Shown: in pieces, positions 35,791 through 46,220 of the stretch
Position numbering within the stretch: position 1 is the stretch's first letter
Layout: the number at the start of each line of letters is the position of its first letter
Assembly (NCBI RefSeq): GCF_009720825.1
Contig: NZ_WNKY01000022.1
Span: 32,147 to 96,146 of the forward strand
Length of the DNA stretch: 64,000 bases
Source: Duganella radicis
GTDB taxonomy: Bacteria; Pseudomonadota; Gammaproteobacteria; Burkholderiales; Burkholderiaceae_D
Direction: 5' to 3'
The notes under the pieces: generated by a model
The model's database searches: none
Told to the model about the DNA's origin: nothing
The model's input: the letters and a program-made list of their open reading frames with translations, nothing else
Translations under genes and position numbers: made by a program

Positions 35791-38330
35791 GGCGCGCCGG
35801 CGTCCTTGTGCATGGACAGCAGGCGCGCCTCCATCTGCTTCAATTCGGTGATGTTGATGAAGGTGACCACCACCCCGTCGATCACGTTATCGACCGTGCG
35901 GTAGGGGCGGATGCGCATGGTGTACCAGCCGCCGCTGCGGGTCTCGATCTGCTTTTCGCAGAACACCAGCGTGCGCAGGACCTGCTGCGCGTCCTCCTCC
36001 AGATCCGAGTACAGCAAGTCGTTGACGATGTCGCTCAACGGCCGATTGACGTCGCTCGGGATCAGCTTGTAGATCTGCGTGGTCTGATCGGTGAAGCGGC
36101 GGATGCGCAACTCGCCGTCAAGGAAGATGGTGGCCACGTCGGTGCTGTTCAGCAGGTTCTTCATGTCGCCGTTGACCAGCGACAGGTCGTCCACCTTCGA
36201 TTGCAGCTCGGCGTTGACGGTGTACAGCTCCTCGTTCAGGGACTGCATCTCTTCCTTCGACGTGGTCAGTTCCTCGTTGGTCGACTGAAGCTCCTCGTTG
36301 GTCGATTGCAGTTCTTCATTGGCGGACTTGAGTTCTTCGCGCGAGGCCTGCATTTCGTCGCGCACCGCCTGGATTTCGAGCCGTGCCTGTGCCAGTTGCT
36401 GCTCCAGCTCCAGGACATAAGGGTTGGTCGAACGCGTGCGGCGCTTCTTGGGCGGCAGCGGCACACTGGAAAAGGTCAGCAGCACGGTGCCGGGCAAGGG
36501 GCCGGTTTCCGGCATGGCTTCCGCCGTCAGGTCCAGCGCCTGCGAAGCCTTGCCCGACTCGTCGCGCTGAATCAGCCCGCGCACCGCGAACACGCCCGAC
36601 TCCTGGGTGGCGCGCTTGAGCAGCTCGGCCATCTCGTGGCGCAGGCCGTCGCGCGCCATCGCATGGATATTCCAGTTGGCCTTGCCGGCTGCCGGTTCGA
36701 GATAGGCGCCGGTGCGACCGTGGATGTACAGGATATCGCCATGGGCGTTAAGGAGCACCGCGGCCGGCGCATGCTTTCTGAGTAGTTGCTGCTCGACCTG
36801 GACTTGAAGGTTACCGTTCATGGATGGATTGACAGGTTCAATGACTGTAGGCGCCGTTACGCTGCTGACGCGCGTTGGGAAGTAGTTTGCCACGCGATGG
36901 ATGGAGGCGTCCAGTCGCCGGTAGATACGGCCGGCACCGGCCATCGGCGTGAACAGCTCGTTGAAGTGGCCCGGCGTGTCGGCGCTGCCCAGCATCAGCA
37001 GGCCACCGGTGCGCACGGCATAATGGAACAGCGGGATCAGTTGCTCTTGCAGCTTGGCCGTGAAGTAGATCAGCAGGTTGCGGCAGCACAGGATATCGAG
37101 CTTGGTGAAAGGCGGATCGGAGATCACATTCTGGCGCGCGAAGATGATCATGTTGCGCACGTCCTTGCGGATGCGGTAACCGTCCTTCTCGGCCGGCATG
37201 AAATAACGCTGCAACAGGTCGGGCGCGACGTCGGCCTCGATGTCGGCGCCGAACACGCCCTGGCGCGCCTGGTCGACCGCATCGTCGTCAAGATCGGTGG
37301 CGAAGATCTGCAAGGTGTAGCGCGCCGTCGGCCGCAAACGCTCCAGCACCTCGTTGAAGACAATCGCCAGCGAGTAGGCTTCCTCGCCGGTCGAGCAGGC
37401 CGCCACCCAGGCCTTGAAGGAGGCGCCATCAGGATGCTCGGCCAATAGTTGCGGCAGCGCGGTATTGAGCAGGTATTCCCACACCTTGGGATCGCGGAAG
37501 AAATTGGTCACACCGATCAGCAACTCCTTGAACAGCAGATCCACCTCGGCCGGATTGATGCGCATGAACTTGACGTAGTCGGCCAGCGAGCCGCACTGGC
37601 GCAGTTTCATGCGGCGGTCGATGCGGCGCAACACCGTGCTAAGTTTGTAGTCGGAGAAGTTGGCGCCGGTCTGCTGGAGCAGCAGCTGGAACAGCTGCTG
37701 CAAGCCCTCGCGCTGGATCAGCGCCTGTTCCGGCAGGCCCGATTCCTGGGTGCTCCACCACTCGGCGATGCGGGTCGTCATCTGCCCTGGCAGCTCGACG
37801 ATGTCCACCGCGCGCGCGGCGATGACGCTGGACGGCATGTGATCGAAGCGCGCCGACGACGGCAACTGCGCCAGCGTCAGGCCGCCCTCGTCGCGGATCG
37901 CCTTCAAACCCCGGGTGCCGTCCGCCCCCATGCCGGAAAAGATAATGCCGACCGCGATGTCGCGGCTATGCACGGCCAGCGATTTGAAGAAAGTATCGAT
38001 CGGCAGGTGATGGCCGCGCCGGGCGCCGGCCGCATGCAGCACAAAGTGATAATGCTCGATGGTCAGGTCGTGGTTGGGCGGGATGACATAGACCCGGTTG
38101 GGCAGGACAGCCATGCCATCCTCGATCTCGCGCACCGACATGGTGGTCATGCGCTGCAACAGCTCCGGCAGCATGCATTTGTGCAGTGGGTCCAGGTGCT
38201 GTATCACCACGTAGGCAAAGCCGCTGTCCGGCGGCACGCTGACGAGGAACTCGCAGATCGGATCGAGCCCGCCGGCGGACGCGCCGATGCCGACGATGGG
38301 CATCGGCGCTGGGACGGCGGGAGCGTTCAT
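35787..38330 (-). CDS. CheB-CheR-PAS fusion protein (chemotaxis methylesterase/methyltransferase)
   Basis: An 847-residue fusion. CheB methylesterase domain at residues 10-190 with S18 (GIGASAGG), H45 (IQHLDPLH) and the FSGMGADGTRG aspartate (about 139); the usual receiver domain is missing. CheR follows (about 205-480) with TNFFRDPKVWEYL and the SAM site VAACSTGEEAYSLA. A long coiled coil (about 640-720, repeated ELQSTNEEL units) leads to a PAS domain (about 720-840). Fusions of this kind act as signalling modules rather than classical chemotaxis. The ATG at 38330 is chosen (38342 also possible, no strong ribosome site). It overlaps the kinase by 4 bp. Confidence 0.9.
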   Translation of the reverse strand: MNAPAVPAPMPIVGIGASAGGLDPICEFLVSVPPDSGFAYVVIQHLDPLHKCMLPELLQRMTTMSVREIEDGMAVLPNRVYVIPPNHDLTIEHYHFVLHAAGARRGHHLPIDTFFKSLAVHSRDIAVGIIFSGMGADGTRGLKAIRDEGGLTLAQLPSSARFDHMPSSVIAARAVDIVELPGQMTTRIAEWWSTQESGLPEQALIQREGLQQLFQLLLQQTGANFSDYKLSTVLRRIDRRMKLRQCGSLADYVKFMRINPAEVDLLFKELLIGVTNFFRDPKVWEYLLNTALPQLLAEHPDGASFKAWVAACSTGEEAYSLAIVFNEVLERLRPTARYTLQIFATDLDDDAVDQARQGVFGADIEADVAPDLLQRYFMPAEKDGYRIRKDVRNMIIFARQNVISDPPFTKLDILCCRNLLIYFTAKLQEQLIPLFHYAVRTGGLLMLGSADTPGHFNELFTPMAGAGRIYRRLDASIHRVANYFPTRVSSVTAPTVIEPVNPSMNGNLQVQVEQQLLRKHAPAAVLLNAHGDILYIHGRTGAYLEPAAGKANWNIHAMARDGLRHEMAELLKRATQESGVFAVRGLIQRDESGKASQALDLTAEAMPETGPLPGTVLLTFSSVPLPPKKRRTRSTNPYVLELEQQLAQARLEIQAVRDEMQASREELKSANEELQSTNEELQSTNEELTTSKEEMQSLNEELYTVNAELQSKVDDLSLVNGDMKNLLNSTDVATIFLDGELRIRRFTDQTTQIYKLIPSDVNRPLSDIVNDLLYSDLEEDAQQVLRTLVFCEKQIETRSGGWYTMRIRPYRTVDNVIDGVVVTFINITELKQMEARLLSMHKDAGAP

Positions 38331-38386
38331 TTTCCGGATCATCGAGGCATGTTTTGATGTACATCTTGCCAGATGATTATAGCAGC

Positions 38387-39808
38387 CTACTCCTGCGCCG
38401 CGTGCCACCCTCCGCCCAGGGACTGGATCAAGGCGATCGCCGTGGTCTGGCGGTCGGCCTGGGCCTGCACCAGCGAACGGCGCGCGCTCAATGCGGTCTG
38501 CTGGGCCGTGACGACATCGCTGTAACTCACCTGGCCGGCGCGGTAGCGATTCAGCATCTGCACTTCCACCTGGTCGGCCGCTTCGGAGGCGGCCTTGCGC
38601 AGATCCTGCTGCTGCGCCAGCGTGCGGGTCGCGGTCAGCTGATTCTCCACATCGGCAAACGCGGTCAGCACGGTCTGGCGATAAGTGGCGATAGCCTGGT
38701 CGCGCGCCGCTTCGGCGCCGCTGACGCGCGCCCTGGTGGCGCCGGCGTCGAACAAGGTCTGCGCCGCCGACAGGCCGAGCGACCACAGATTGTTGGAGGC
38801 ATTGAACAAGCCGCCGGTGGACGCCGCGCCATAGCCGTAGGAACCAGTCAGGTTCAGGCTGGGGAAGTAGGCGCTGCGGGCGATGCCGATCTGCTGGTTG
38901 GCGGCGGCCACGCGGCGCTCGGCGGCGGCGATGTCCGGACGGCGTTGCAGCAGCGTCGATGGCACGCCGGTTGGCACGTCCGGCACCACGATCTTCCATT
39001 CGGCCGGCGCCAGCGTGAAGTCGCTGGCGGCCTTGCCCAGCAGGACCGCGATCGCGTGTTCCAGCGTGGCGCGCTGGCGCACCAGCGTAATCTGGTCGAT
39101 GCGGGCACTGGCCAATTGGGTCTGCGCTTGCAGCAGGTCGGACTTGGCGGCGATGCCGGCGTCGAAGCGGTTCTGGGTGATTTGCAGCACGCGCTGGTAG
39201 CCTTCTACCGTGGCGTCCAGCAGCGCTTTTTCGGCATCGGTCTGGCGCAGCGAGAAGTAGTTGGTGGCCAGCTCGCCCTGCGCCGACAGGCGCGCGGCGG
39301 CCAGGTCGGCGGCGCTGGCTTGCAGGCTGGCGGTGGCGTTGCCGACGCCGGCGCGCAGCTTGCCCCAGACATCCGGCTCCCAGCTGGCGCCAATGTTGGC
39401 GCGGTACTGATTGGCGGTCTGCGTGTTGCCGCCACCGCCGGAGCGGGTGGCGCTGCCGTTCAGGTCCACGCTCGGGAACAAGGAGGCGCGCTGCTCGGCC
39501 ACCAGCGCCCTCGCCTGCGCGTAGGAAGCCACGGCGGCGGCCACGTTCTGGTTATTCACCTCGATCGATTCGGCCATCAGATTCAGCAGCGGATCGCCGA
39601 ACAGCTGCCACCACGGGCCGCGTTCCAGCGTGTCCGCCGGTGCGGCGGCGGTCCAGCCGGCGGCTGCCTTATCGGCGTCGCTCGGGGTTTCCTTGTAGGC
39701 CACTGGCTGCGACGTGTCCGGCGTTTTGTAGGTCGGCGTGACCGAGCATGCCGACAACAGCGCCAGCGCGATCAGGGAATAACGGGGAGATGGTGCGTAT
39801 TTACTCAT
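38387..39808 (-). CDS. Outer-membrane efflux factor (NodT/OprM-type lipoprotein)
   Basis: A 473-residue TolC-family channel. N-terminal lipoprotein signal with lipobox LLSAC (C at about residue 22) tethers it to the outer membrane. Two homologous outer-membrane-efflux repeats (around 70-260 and 280-460; for example ATNYFSLRQTDAEKALLDAT and VSGAEAARDQAIATYRQTVL) are seen. It is the last gene of the adaptor-pump-pump-channel operon, overlapping the second pump by 4 bp (ATGA), and completes the tripartite system. Confidence 0.93.
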   Translation of the reverse strand: MSKYAPSPRYSLIALALLSACSVTPTYKTPDTSQPVAYKETPSDADKAAAGWTAAAPADTLERGPWWQLFGDPLLNLMAESIEVNNQNVAAAVASYAQARALVAEQRASLFPSVDLNGSATRSGGGGNTQTANQYRANIGASWEPDVWGKLRAGVGNATASLQASAADLAAARLSAQGELATNYFSLRQTDAEKALLDATVEGYQRVLQITQNRFDAGIAAKSDLLQAQTQLASARIDQITLVRQRATLEHAIAVLLGKAASDFTLAPAEWKIVVPDVPTGVPSTLLQRRPDIAAAERRVAAANQQIGIARSAYFPSLNLTGSYGYGAASTGGLFNASNNLWSLGLSAAQTLFDAGATRARVSGAEAARDQAIATYRQTVLTAFADVENQLTATRTLAQQQDLRKAASEAADQVEVQMLNRYRAGQVSYSDVVTAQQTALSARRSLVQAQADRQTTAIALIQSLGGGWHAAQE

Positions 39809-42800
39809 GTTGTGACCATGCGGCTCAGTTGTTGTTCGGACGGGCTGCGGCGGCGCAGCTTGTCCATCAGGATGTAGACGACGGGAGTGGTCAGCAGTGT
39901 CAGGCACTGGCTGGCGACCAAACCGCCGATGATGGCCACGCCCAGCGGCTGGCGCAGTTCCGAGCCTTCGCCGAAACCGATCGCCAGCGGCAGCGCGCCC
40001 AGCGCGGCGGCCACGGTGGTCATCAGGATGGGACGGAAGCGCAGCAAGCAGGCTTCACGCACGGCTTCCATCGGCGACAGCCCGCGCGAGCGCTCGGCTT
40101 CCAGCGCAAAGTCGATGATCAGGATGGCGTTCTTCTTGACGATACCAATCAGCAGGAAAATGCCGATCAGCGCAATCGTCGAGAACTCCATCTTGAAGAC
40201 CAGCAGCGCCAGCACCGCGCCCACGCCGGCCGACGGCAGCGTGGTCAGCACCGTCACCGGGTGCACCAGGCTTTCGTACAGAATGCCCAGCACGATGTAG
40301 ATCACCACGATGGCCGCGAGGATCAGCAAAGGCAGCGACTTGTTGCTGTCCTGCGCCGCCTTGGCGGAACCGGCGAAGCTGCCGCGCACATTGTTCGGCA
40401 TGGCGATTTCCGCCTCCGCCGCCTTGATCTGCTCCGCCGCGTCGGACAGGCTGGCGCCTTCGGCCAGGTTGAAGGCGATGGTGGTGGCCAGTTCACCGTC
40501 CTGGTGGTTGATCGAGGTGGCGGCCGAGCTTTCGGCGAACGACGCCAGCGTTGACAACGGCACCATGGTGGTGGCCGTGGTGCTCAGCGCCGATCCGGAC
40601 GACGCATCCTTCACCGCCGGCGCGGCGACGTTGGCGGCGGTGGCGGTGCTGGCCGTACTGGTGCTGGCCGTGCCGGTGCCGGTGCTGGTGCCACCGGTGC
40701 CGCCGGTGCCGCTCGTCGTGACGGCCGGGGTGGTGGCGACCGGGGCGCCGGTCGGATTGGCGGCGGTCGGCGATGGCAGGCCTTTGGACGGCACATAAAC
40801 ATCGTTCAGCGCTTCCGGACTCCTGGCGTACCAGCGCGGCACTTCCATGATCACGTGATACTGGTTCAGCTCACCGTAGATGGTGGCCACCTGACGCTGG
40901 CCAAAACTGTCGTACAGCGCATTGTCCACATCCTTGGTCGAAATCCCGAGACGGGCCGCACTTTGCTTGTCGATGGTGACAAAAGTCTCGACACCGTTGT
41001 CGGCCTGATCGGAGTCCACGTCGATCAGCGCCTTCTGGCTCTTCATCGCCTCCGCCAGACGGGAAGCCCACTTTTTCAGGTCGGCCTGGTTATCGCTCTT
41101 CAGCGTGTACTGATAGTTGGCGTTGGCCGAGCGGCCACCCGAGCGCAGATCCTGCACTGGACTGAGGAACAGGCTCACACCGGTGACCCTGGCCAGCTTG
41201 GGCCGCAGACGCGCAATCACCGCCTGTCCCGCCACCTTGCGCTGGTTGGCCGGTTTCAGATTGATGAACATGAAACCGCCGCCGGCACGCCGGCCGCCGG
41301 TAAAGCCCACCACCGTGGCCACATCGGGATCTTCCCTGATGATGTTGACCAGCTGGCGCAGCTTGCCCTGCATGGCCTGGAACGAGATACTCTGGTCGGC
41401 GCGGATGCCGCCGTTGATCTGGCCCGTGTCCTGCTGCGGGAAGCCGCCTTTCGGAATGGCCGCGAACAGATAGAAATTCAGGCCGATCACAAACACAAGG
41501 CTCAGCATCACCAGCCACACGCTGTGCAGCGCCCAATCCAGCGAGTGCTCGTAACCTTTGAGGATGACGTCAAAACCACGCTCGAAAAAGCGCGCGATGC
41601 GGCCCGGCGGTTTGGCGTGATGCGCGCCAGGCGACAGCAGCCATGCGCACATCATCGGCGTGGTGGTCAGCGAGATCACCAGAGAAATCATCACCGCCGC
41701 CGACAGCGTAATCGCAAATTCCTTGAACAGCGCGCCGAACTGTCCGCCCATGAACAGCAGCGGAATGAACACGGCAATCAGCGAAAGGCTGATCGACAGC
41801 ACGGTGAAGCCCACCTCGCGCGCGCCCAGCAGCGCCGCCTTGAAGCGGTCCATGCCGGCCTCGATATGGCGGGTGGTATTTTCCAGCACCACGATGGCGT
41901 CATCGACCACGAAGCCGGTGGCCACGGTCAGCGCCATCAGCGACAGATTATTCAGGCTGAAACCCAGCAAATACATGACGCCGAAAGTGCCCAGCAGCGA
42001 GACGATGGTGGCCACGGTCGGCACAATGGTGGCCCGCACATTGCGCAGGAAGATGCTCACCACCAGCACCACCAGCAGGATGGAGATGATCAGCGTGACC
42101 TCGATTTCATGCAGCGAGGAGCGGATCGAGTTGGTGCTGTCGCTGGCCACCTGGATGGTCACGTCCGGCGGCAACTGCGCCTGCAAGGTAGGCAGCTGCG
42201 CGCGCACGCTGTCCACCGTTTCGATCACATTGGCGCCGGCTTGTGAACGCAGGATCACGATAATGGCAGGCTGGCCATTGAACAGGCCAAGATTGTTCTG
42301 GTCCTCGACGCCATCCACCACCTCCGCCACATCCTTCAGGCGAATCGGCGTGCCGTTGCGGAAGCCGACGATCAGGTTCTGATAGTCCGAGGCGCTGCGG
42401 CCACCGATGGCATTGGCCGATTCCGAATAAATCTGCAAGCGGCGCCCATCGCCCTGAATCGCGCCGCGTGGACGGTTGGCGTTGGTGGCCTGGATGGCGG
42501 CGCGCACGTCCTCCATCGACAGGCCTTGCCGGTTCAGCGCATACGGGTTCAGTTCCACGCGCACGGCCGGCAGCGAGCTGCCGCCCAGTTCCACGTCGCC
42601 CACCCCGGTCACCTGCGACAGGCGTTGCAGCACGATGTTGGACACCGAATCATAGATCTGGCCCGGCGTGCGAGTCTTGGACGTCAGCGCCAGAATCATG
42701 GCCGGCGCGCCCGAGGTGTTGGCCTTGCGGTAGGTCGGATTGCTGCGCAGCGTGGCCGGCAGGTCGACCCGGCTGGCGTTGATGGCAGCCTGCACTTCGC

Positions 42801-43116
42801 GTGCCACCGAGTCCACATTGCGGTTCAAATCGAACTGCAAGGTGATGTTGGAGGTGCTGGTACTGGACTGCGAAGTCATCTCGTTGACGCCGGCGATGGT
42901 GCCGAGATGGCGCTCCAGCGGCGTCGACACGCTGGTCGCCATGGTGGACGGACTGGCGCCCGGCAGCGTCGCGTTCACCGTAATGATCGGGAAGTCCACC
43001 TGCGGCAGCGGCGCCACCGGCAGCACGAAGAACGCGCCTATGCCGGCCAGGGCCACGCCGATCGTCAACAGGACGGTGGCGATCGGGCGCTTGACGAATG
43101 GCGAGGACAGGTTCAC
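39805..43116 (-). CDS. mdtC: RND efflux pump subunit, MdtC-like, with low-complexity insert
   Basis: A 1103-residue inner-membrane proton antiporter of the RND family (12 helices, two periplasmic loops). The N-terminus FVKRPIATVLLTIGVALAG, the LMALTVATGFVVDDAIVVLENT helix-4 motif and the repeat in the second half are typical. It is about 70 residues longer than family members: between VYVPSKG (about 40788) and MVPLSTL (about 40566) is an insert of about 65-70 residues made almost only of Thr, Ala, Ser, Gly and Pro. With the MdtB-like partner it should form a hetero-trimer fed by the adaptor. Confidence 0.9.
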   Translation of the reverse strand: MNLSSPFVKRPIATVLLTIGVALAGIGAFFVLPVAPLPQVDFPIITVNATLPGASPSTMATSVSTPLERHLGTIAGVNEMTSQSSTSTSNITLQFDLNRNVDSVAREVQAAINASRVDLPATLRSNPTYRKANTSGAPAMILALTSKTRTPGQIYDSVSNIVLQRLSQVTGVGDVELGGSSLPAVRVELNPYALNRQGLSMEDVRAAIQATNANRPRGAIQGDGRRLQIYSESANAIGGRSASDYQNLIVGFRNGTPIRLKDVAEVVDGVEDQNNLGLFNGQPAIIVILRSQAGANVIETVDSVRAQLPTLQAQLPPDVTIQVASDSTNSIRSSLHEIEVTLIISILLVVLVVSIFLRNVRATIVPTVATIVSLLGTFGVMYLLGFSLNNLSLMALTVATGFVVDDAIVVLENTTRHIEAGMDRFKAALLGAREVGFTVLSISLSLIAVFIPLLFMGGQFGALFKEFAITLSAAVMISLVISLTTTPMMCAWLLSPGAHHAKPPGRIARFFERGFDVILKGYEHSLDWALHSVWLVMLSLVFVIGLNFYLFAAIPKGGFPQQDTGQINGGIRADQSISFQAMQGKLRQLVNIIREDPDVATVVGFTGGRRAGGGFMFINLKPANQRKVAGQAVIARLRPKLARVTGVSLFLSPVQDLRSGGRSANANYQYTLKSDNQADLKKWASRLAEAMKSQKALIDVDSDQADNGVETFVTIDKQSAARLGISTKDVDNALYDSFGQRQVATIYGELNQYHVIMEVPRWYARSPEALNDVYVPSKGLPSPTAANPTGAPVATTPAVTTSGTGGTGGTSTGTGTASTSTASTATAANVAAPAVKDASSGSALSTTATTMVPLSTLASFAESSAATSINHQDGELATTIAFNLAEGASLSDAAEQIKAAEAEIAMPNNVRGSFAGSAKAAQDSNKSLPLLILAAIVVIYIVLGILYESLVHPVTVLTTLPSAGVGAVLALLVFKMEFSTIALIGIFLLIGIVKKNAILIIDFALEAERSRGLSPMEAVREACLLRFRPILMTTVAAALGALPLAIGFGEGSELRQPLGVAIIGGLVASQCLTLLTTPVVYILMDKLRRRSPSEQQLSRMVTT

Positions 43117-46100
43117 AGCGCACCGCCTTCGGCTTGCGTCACAGGCTTGCCGCTCTTGCCGCCAAAGCGGCGCGCCAGGCTGTCGAAGCCGAGGTAAATC
43201 ACCGGCGTGGTGTACAGCGTCAGCATCTGGCTGACGATCAAGCCGCCGAAGATGGCCAGACCCAGTGGGCGGCGCAGCTCAGCGCCTTCGCCCCAGCCGA
43301 ACATCAGCGGCACGGCGGCAAACAGCGCGGCCAGCGTGGTCATGAGAATCGGACGGAAACGCAGCAGCGCCGCTTGATGGATCGCCTCGCGCGGCGGCTT
43401 GCCCTCATCGCGCTCCGCCTCGATGGCGAAGTCGATCATCATGATCGCGTTCTTCTTGACGATACCGATCAGCAGGATGATACCGATGATGCCGATCACG
43501 CCCAGCCCCTGCCCCGTGACCAGCAGCGCCAGCAATGCGCCCACGCCGGCCGACGGCAGCGTCGACAAAATGGTCAGCGGGTGGATATAGCTTTCATACA
43601 GCACGCCCAGCACGATGTACACGCAAATCACGGCGGCCAGGATCAGCCACAGTTGATTCGACAGGGAGTTCTGATAAGCGCCGGCGGCGCCGAGGAAGGT
43701 CATGGTCACCGATGGCGGGAACTTGATCTCGGCGGCGGCGTCGCGGATGCTGTCCACCGCCGTGCCGAGCGAGACGCCCGGTGCGGTGTCGAAGCCCAGC
43801 GTGGTGGCCGGATACTGCGCCACATGGGTGATTTGCAGCGGTGCCGGACGCTCGGTCACGGTGGCGACGGCCGACAGCGGTGTGGCCTTGCCGGAGCCGG
43901 TTCTCAGTTGCAGGTTGCCCAGATCGGCCGGCGTGGTGATATCGTCGCGGCGCGCCTCCAGGATCACGCGGTACTGATTGGTCTCGGTGAAGATGGTCGA
44001 GACGATGCGCTGACCGAAGGCACTGTAAAGCGCATCGTCGATGGCGGCGGCGGTGACCGACAGTCGCGAGGCGGTGTCACGGTCCACAGTGACATAAGCC
44101 GCATTGGCGCTGGCGCCGACGTCGGACACCACATTGCGCACCTGATGCTTGGTGCGCATTTGCGCCGCCAGCTTGGTGGCCCATTCGTTGACGGTGGCGT
44201 TGTCCGCCCCTTCGATCGATACCCGGAACTGGGTCGGGCCGGTTTCGGCGTCGATGGTCAAGTCCTGCGTCGGTTGCAGGTACAGCGTCAGCCCCGGGAT
44301 CTCGGCCACGCGCGCGCGCAGGCGGTCCATGGTTTCCTGCTGGCTGCCGCTGCGCTTGCGCTTCAGATTAATCAGCATGCTGCCGGTGTGCAGCATGGTG
44401 TTGTTGGCGGCATCCACGCCGACCACGGAACTGAGATTGTTCACGTCCGGATCATCGAGGATCACCCTGGCCGCCTGCTGCTGCAAGGCCGCCATCTTTT
44501 CATACGAAACGGCCTTGGCGGTTTCAAGCCGCGCTTGCAGCTGGCCGGTGTCCTGTGTCGGGAACAGGCCTTTCGGAATGAAGATGTACAGCACCGCCGT
44601 CAGCACCAGCGTGCCCAGCGCCACCAGCAGCGTCAGGCCGCTATGCCTGATAACCCACGTGAGCGAGCTGTCGTAATGGCCGATCACCCAGTCGAAGAAT
44701 TGCTGGAAGCGTTGCGCGAAGCGGGTCGGCTTTTCATCGGCATGGTTCCTCAGCCAGCGCGCCGACATCATCGGCACCAGCGTCAGCGACACCACGGCGG
44801 AGATCAGAATGGTGATCGCCAGCGAGATCGCGAATTCGCGGAACAAACGCCCCACCACATCGCCCATGAACAGCAGCGGAATCAGCACGGCGATCAGCGA
44901 CACCGTCAGCGAGATGATGGTGAAGCCGATCTGTTGCGCGCCTTTCAGGGCGGCGGCCATTGGCGTCTCGCCCTCTTCGATGTAGCGGGCGATATTCTCG
45001 ATCATGACGATGGCGTCGTCGACCACGAAGCCGGTGGCGATGGTCAGCGCCATCAGCGACAGATTGTTCAGCGAGTAGCCCAGCAAATACATCACGCCGC
45101 AGGTGCCGATCAGCGAAATCGGCACCGACAGCGAAGCGATCACGGTGGCGCGCAGGCTATGCAGGAAGGCGAAGATCACCAGCACCACCAGCACCACGGC
45201 CAGCACCAGCTCCATCTCCACGTGTTCGACCGAAGCGCGGATGCCATTGGTGCGGTCGCTCAGCACCTCGACATGGATAGCGCCAGGCAGGCCGGCTTGC
45301 AGCTCCGGCAGGCGCGCCTTGATCCCGTCCACGGTGGCGATCACGTTGGCGCCCGGCTGGCGCTGCACATTGAGGATGATGGCCTGTTTGGTGCCGGACC
45401 AGGCGCCCAGTTCCACGTTCTCCGCGCTGTCCACCACTTGCGCCACGTCGGTCAGGCGCACCGGTGCGCCGTTCTTGTAGGTCAGGATCAGTTCCTTGTA
45501 ATCCCTGGCGGTCACCAGCTGGTCGTTGGCGTTGATGCTGTAGGCGCGGGTCGGACCATCGAAGCTGCCCTTGGCGCCGTTGGCGTTGGCGGCGGTGATG
45601 GCGGTGCGCAGCGTATCGAGGCCGAGACCATAGGCTGCCAGCGCGTTGGTGTCGGCTTGAATCCGCACCGCGGGACGCTGGCCGCCGCTCAGGGTAACCA
45701 GGCCGACGCCCGAGACCTGGCTAATCTTCAATGCCAGGCGCGTGTTGACGATGTTCTGCACTTCGGTCAGCGGCATCGTGTCGGAGGTGATGGCCAGCGT
45801 CATCACCGGTGCATCGGCCGGATTGACCTTGGCGTAGACCGGCGGCGCCGGCAGGTCGGTCGGCAGCAGCGAGTTGCCGGCATTGATGGCGGCCTGCACT
45901 TCCTGCTCGGCCACGTCGAGCGACAGGCCCAGGCCGAATTGCAGGGTGATGATGGAGACGCCGGAGGCACTGGTGGAACTCATGCGCTGCAAGCCGGCCA
46001 TCTGGCCGAACTGGCGCTCCAGCGGCGCGGTCACGGTCTGGCCCATCACTTCGGGACTGCCGCCCGGGTACAGCGTCTGCACCTGGATGGTCGGGAAGTC

Positions 46101-46220
46101 CACCTGCGGCAGCGCCGACAACGGCAGGAACTTGAAGCCGACGATGCCCGCCAGGACGATGGCCAGCATCAGCAGCGAAGTCGCTACCGGTCGCTGGATG
46201 AATGGTGCGGATGGACTCAT
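43113..46220 (-). CDS. mdtB: RND efflux pump subunit, MdtB-like
   Basis: A 1035-residue RND transporter of normal length. Starts FIQRPVATSLLMLAIVLAGIVGF; LPLSALPQVDFPTIQV, the LMALTIATGFVVDDAIVMIEN helix-4 with two Asp, and the second-half repeat (VIGIIGIILLIGIVKKNAIMM) are clear. MdtB-MdtC with MdtA and a TolC-type channel exports bile salts, novobiocin and similar compounds in E. coli. It overlaps both its neighbours by 4 bp (ATGA), a fully coupled operon. Confidence 0.93.
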   Translation of the reverse strand: MSPSAPFIQRPVATSLLMLAIVLAGIVGFKFLPLSALPQVDFPTIQVQTLYPGGSPEVMGQTVTAPLERQFGQMAGLQRMSSTSASGVSIITLQFGLGLSLDVAEQEVQAAINAGNSLLPTDLPAPPVYAKVNPADAPVMTLAITSDTMPLTEVQNIVNTRLALKISQVSGVGLVTLSGGQRPAVRIQADTNALAAYGLGLDTLRTAITAANANGAKGSFDGPTRAYSINANDQLVTARDYKELILTYKNGAPVRLTDVAQVVDSAENVELGAWSGTKQAIILNVQRQPGANVIATVDGIKARLPELQAGLPGAIHVEVLSDRTNGIRASVEHVEMELVLAVVLVVLVIFAFLHSLRATVIASLSVPISLIGTCGVMYLLGYSLNNLSLMALTIATGFVVDDAIVMIENIARYIEEGETPMAAALKGAQQIGFTIISLTVSLIAVLIPLLFMGDVVGRLFREFAISLAITILISAVVSLTLVPMMSARWLRNHADEKPTRFAQRFQQFFDWVIGHYDSSLTWVIRHSGLTLLVALGTLVLTAVLYIFIPKGLFPTQDTGQLQARLETAKAVSYEKMAALQQQAARVILDDPDVNNLSSVVGVDAANNTMLHTGSMLINLKRKRSGSQQETMDRLRARVAEIPGLTLYLQPTQDLTIDAETGPTQFRVSIEGADNATVNEWATKLAAQMRTKHQVRNVVSDVGASANAAYVTVDRDTASRLSVTAAAIDDALYSAFGQRIVSTIFTETNQYRVILEARRDDITTPADLGNLQLRTGSGKATPLSAVATVTERPAPLQITHVAQYPATTLGFDTAPGVSLGTAVDSIRDAAAEIKFPPSVTMTFLGAAGAYQNSLSNQLWLILAAVICVYIVLGVLYESYIHPLTILSTLPSAGVGALLALLVTGQGLGVIGIIGIILLIGIVKKNAIMMIDFAIEAERDEGKPPREAIHQAALLRFRPILMTTLAALFAAVPLMFGWGEGAELRRPLGLAIFGGLIVSQMLTLYTTPVIYLGFDSLARRFGGKSGKPVTQAEGGAL

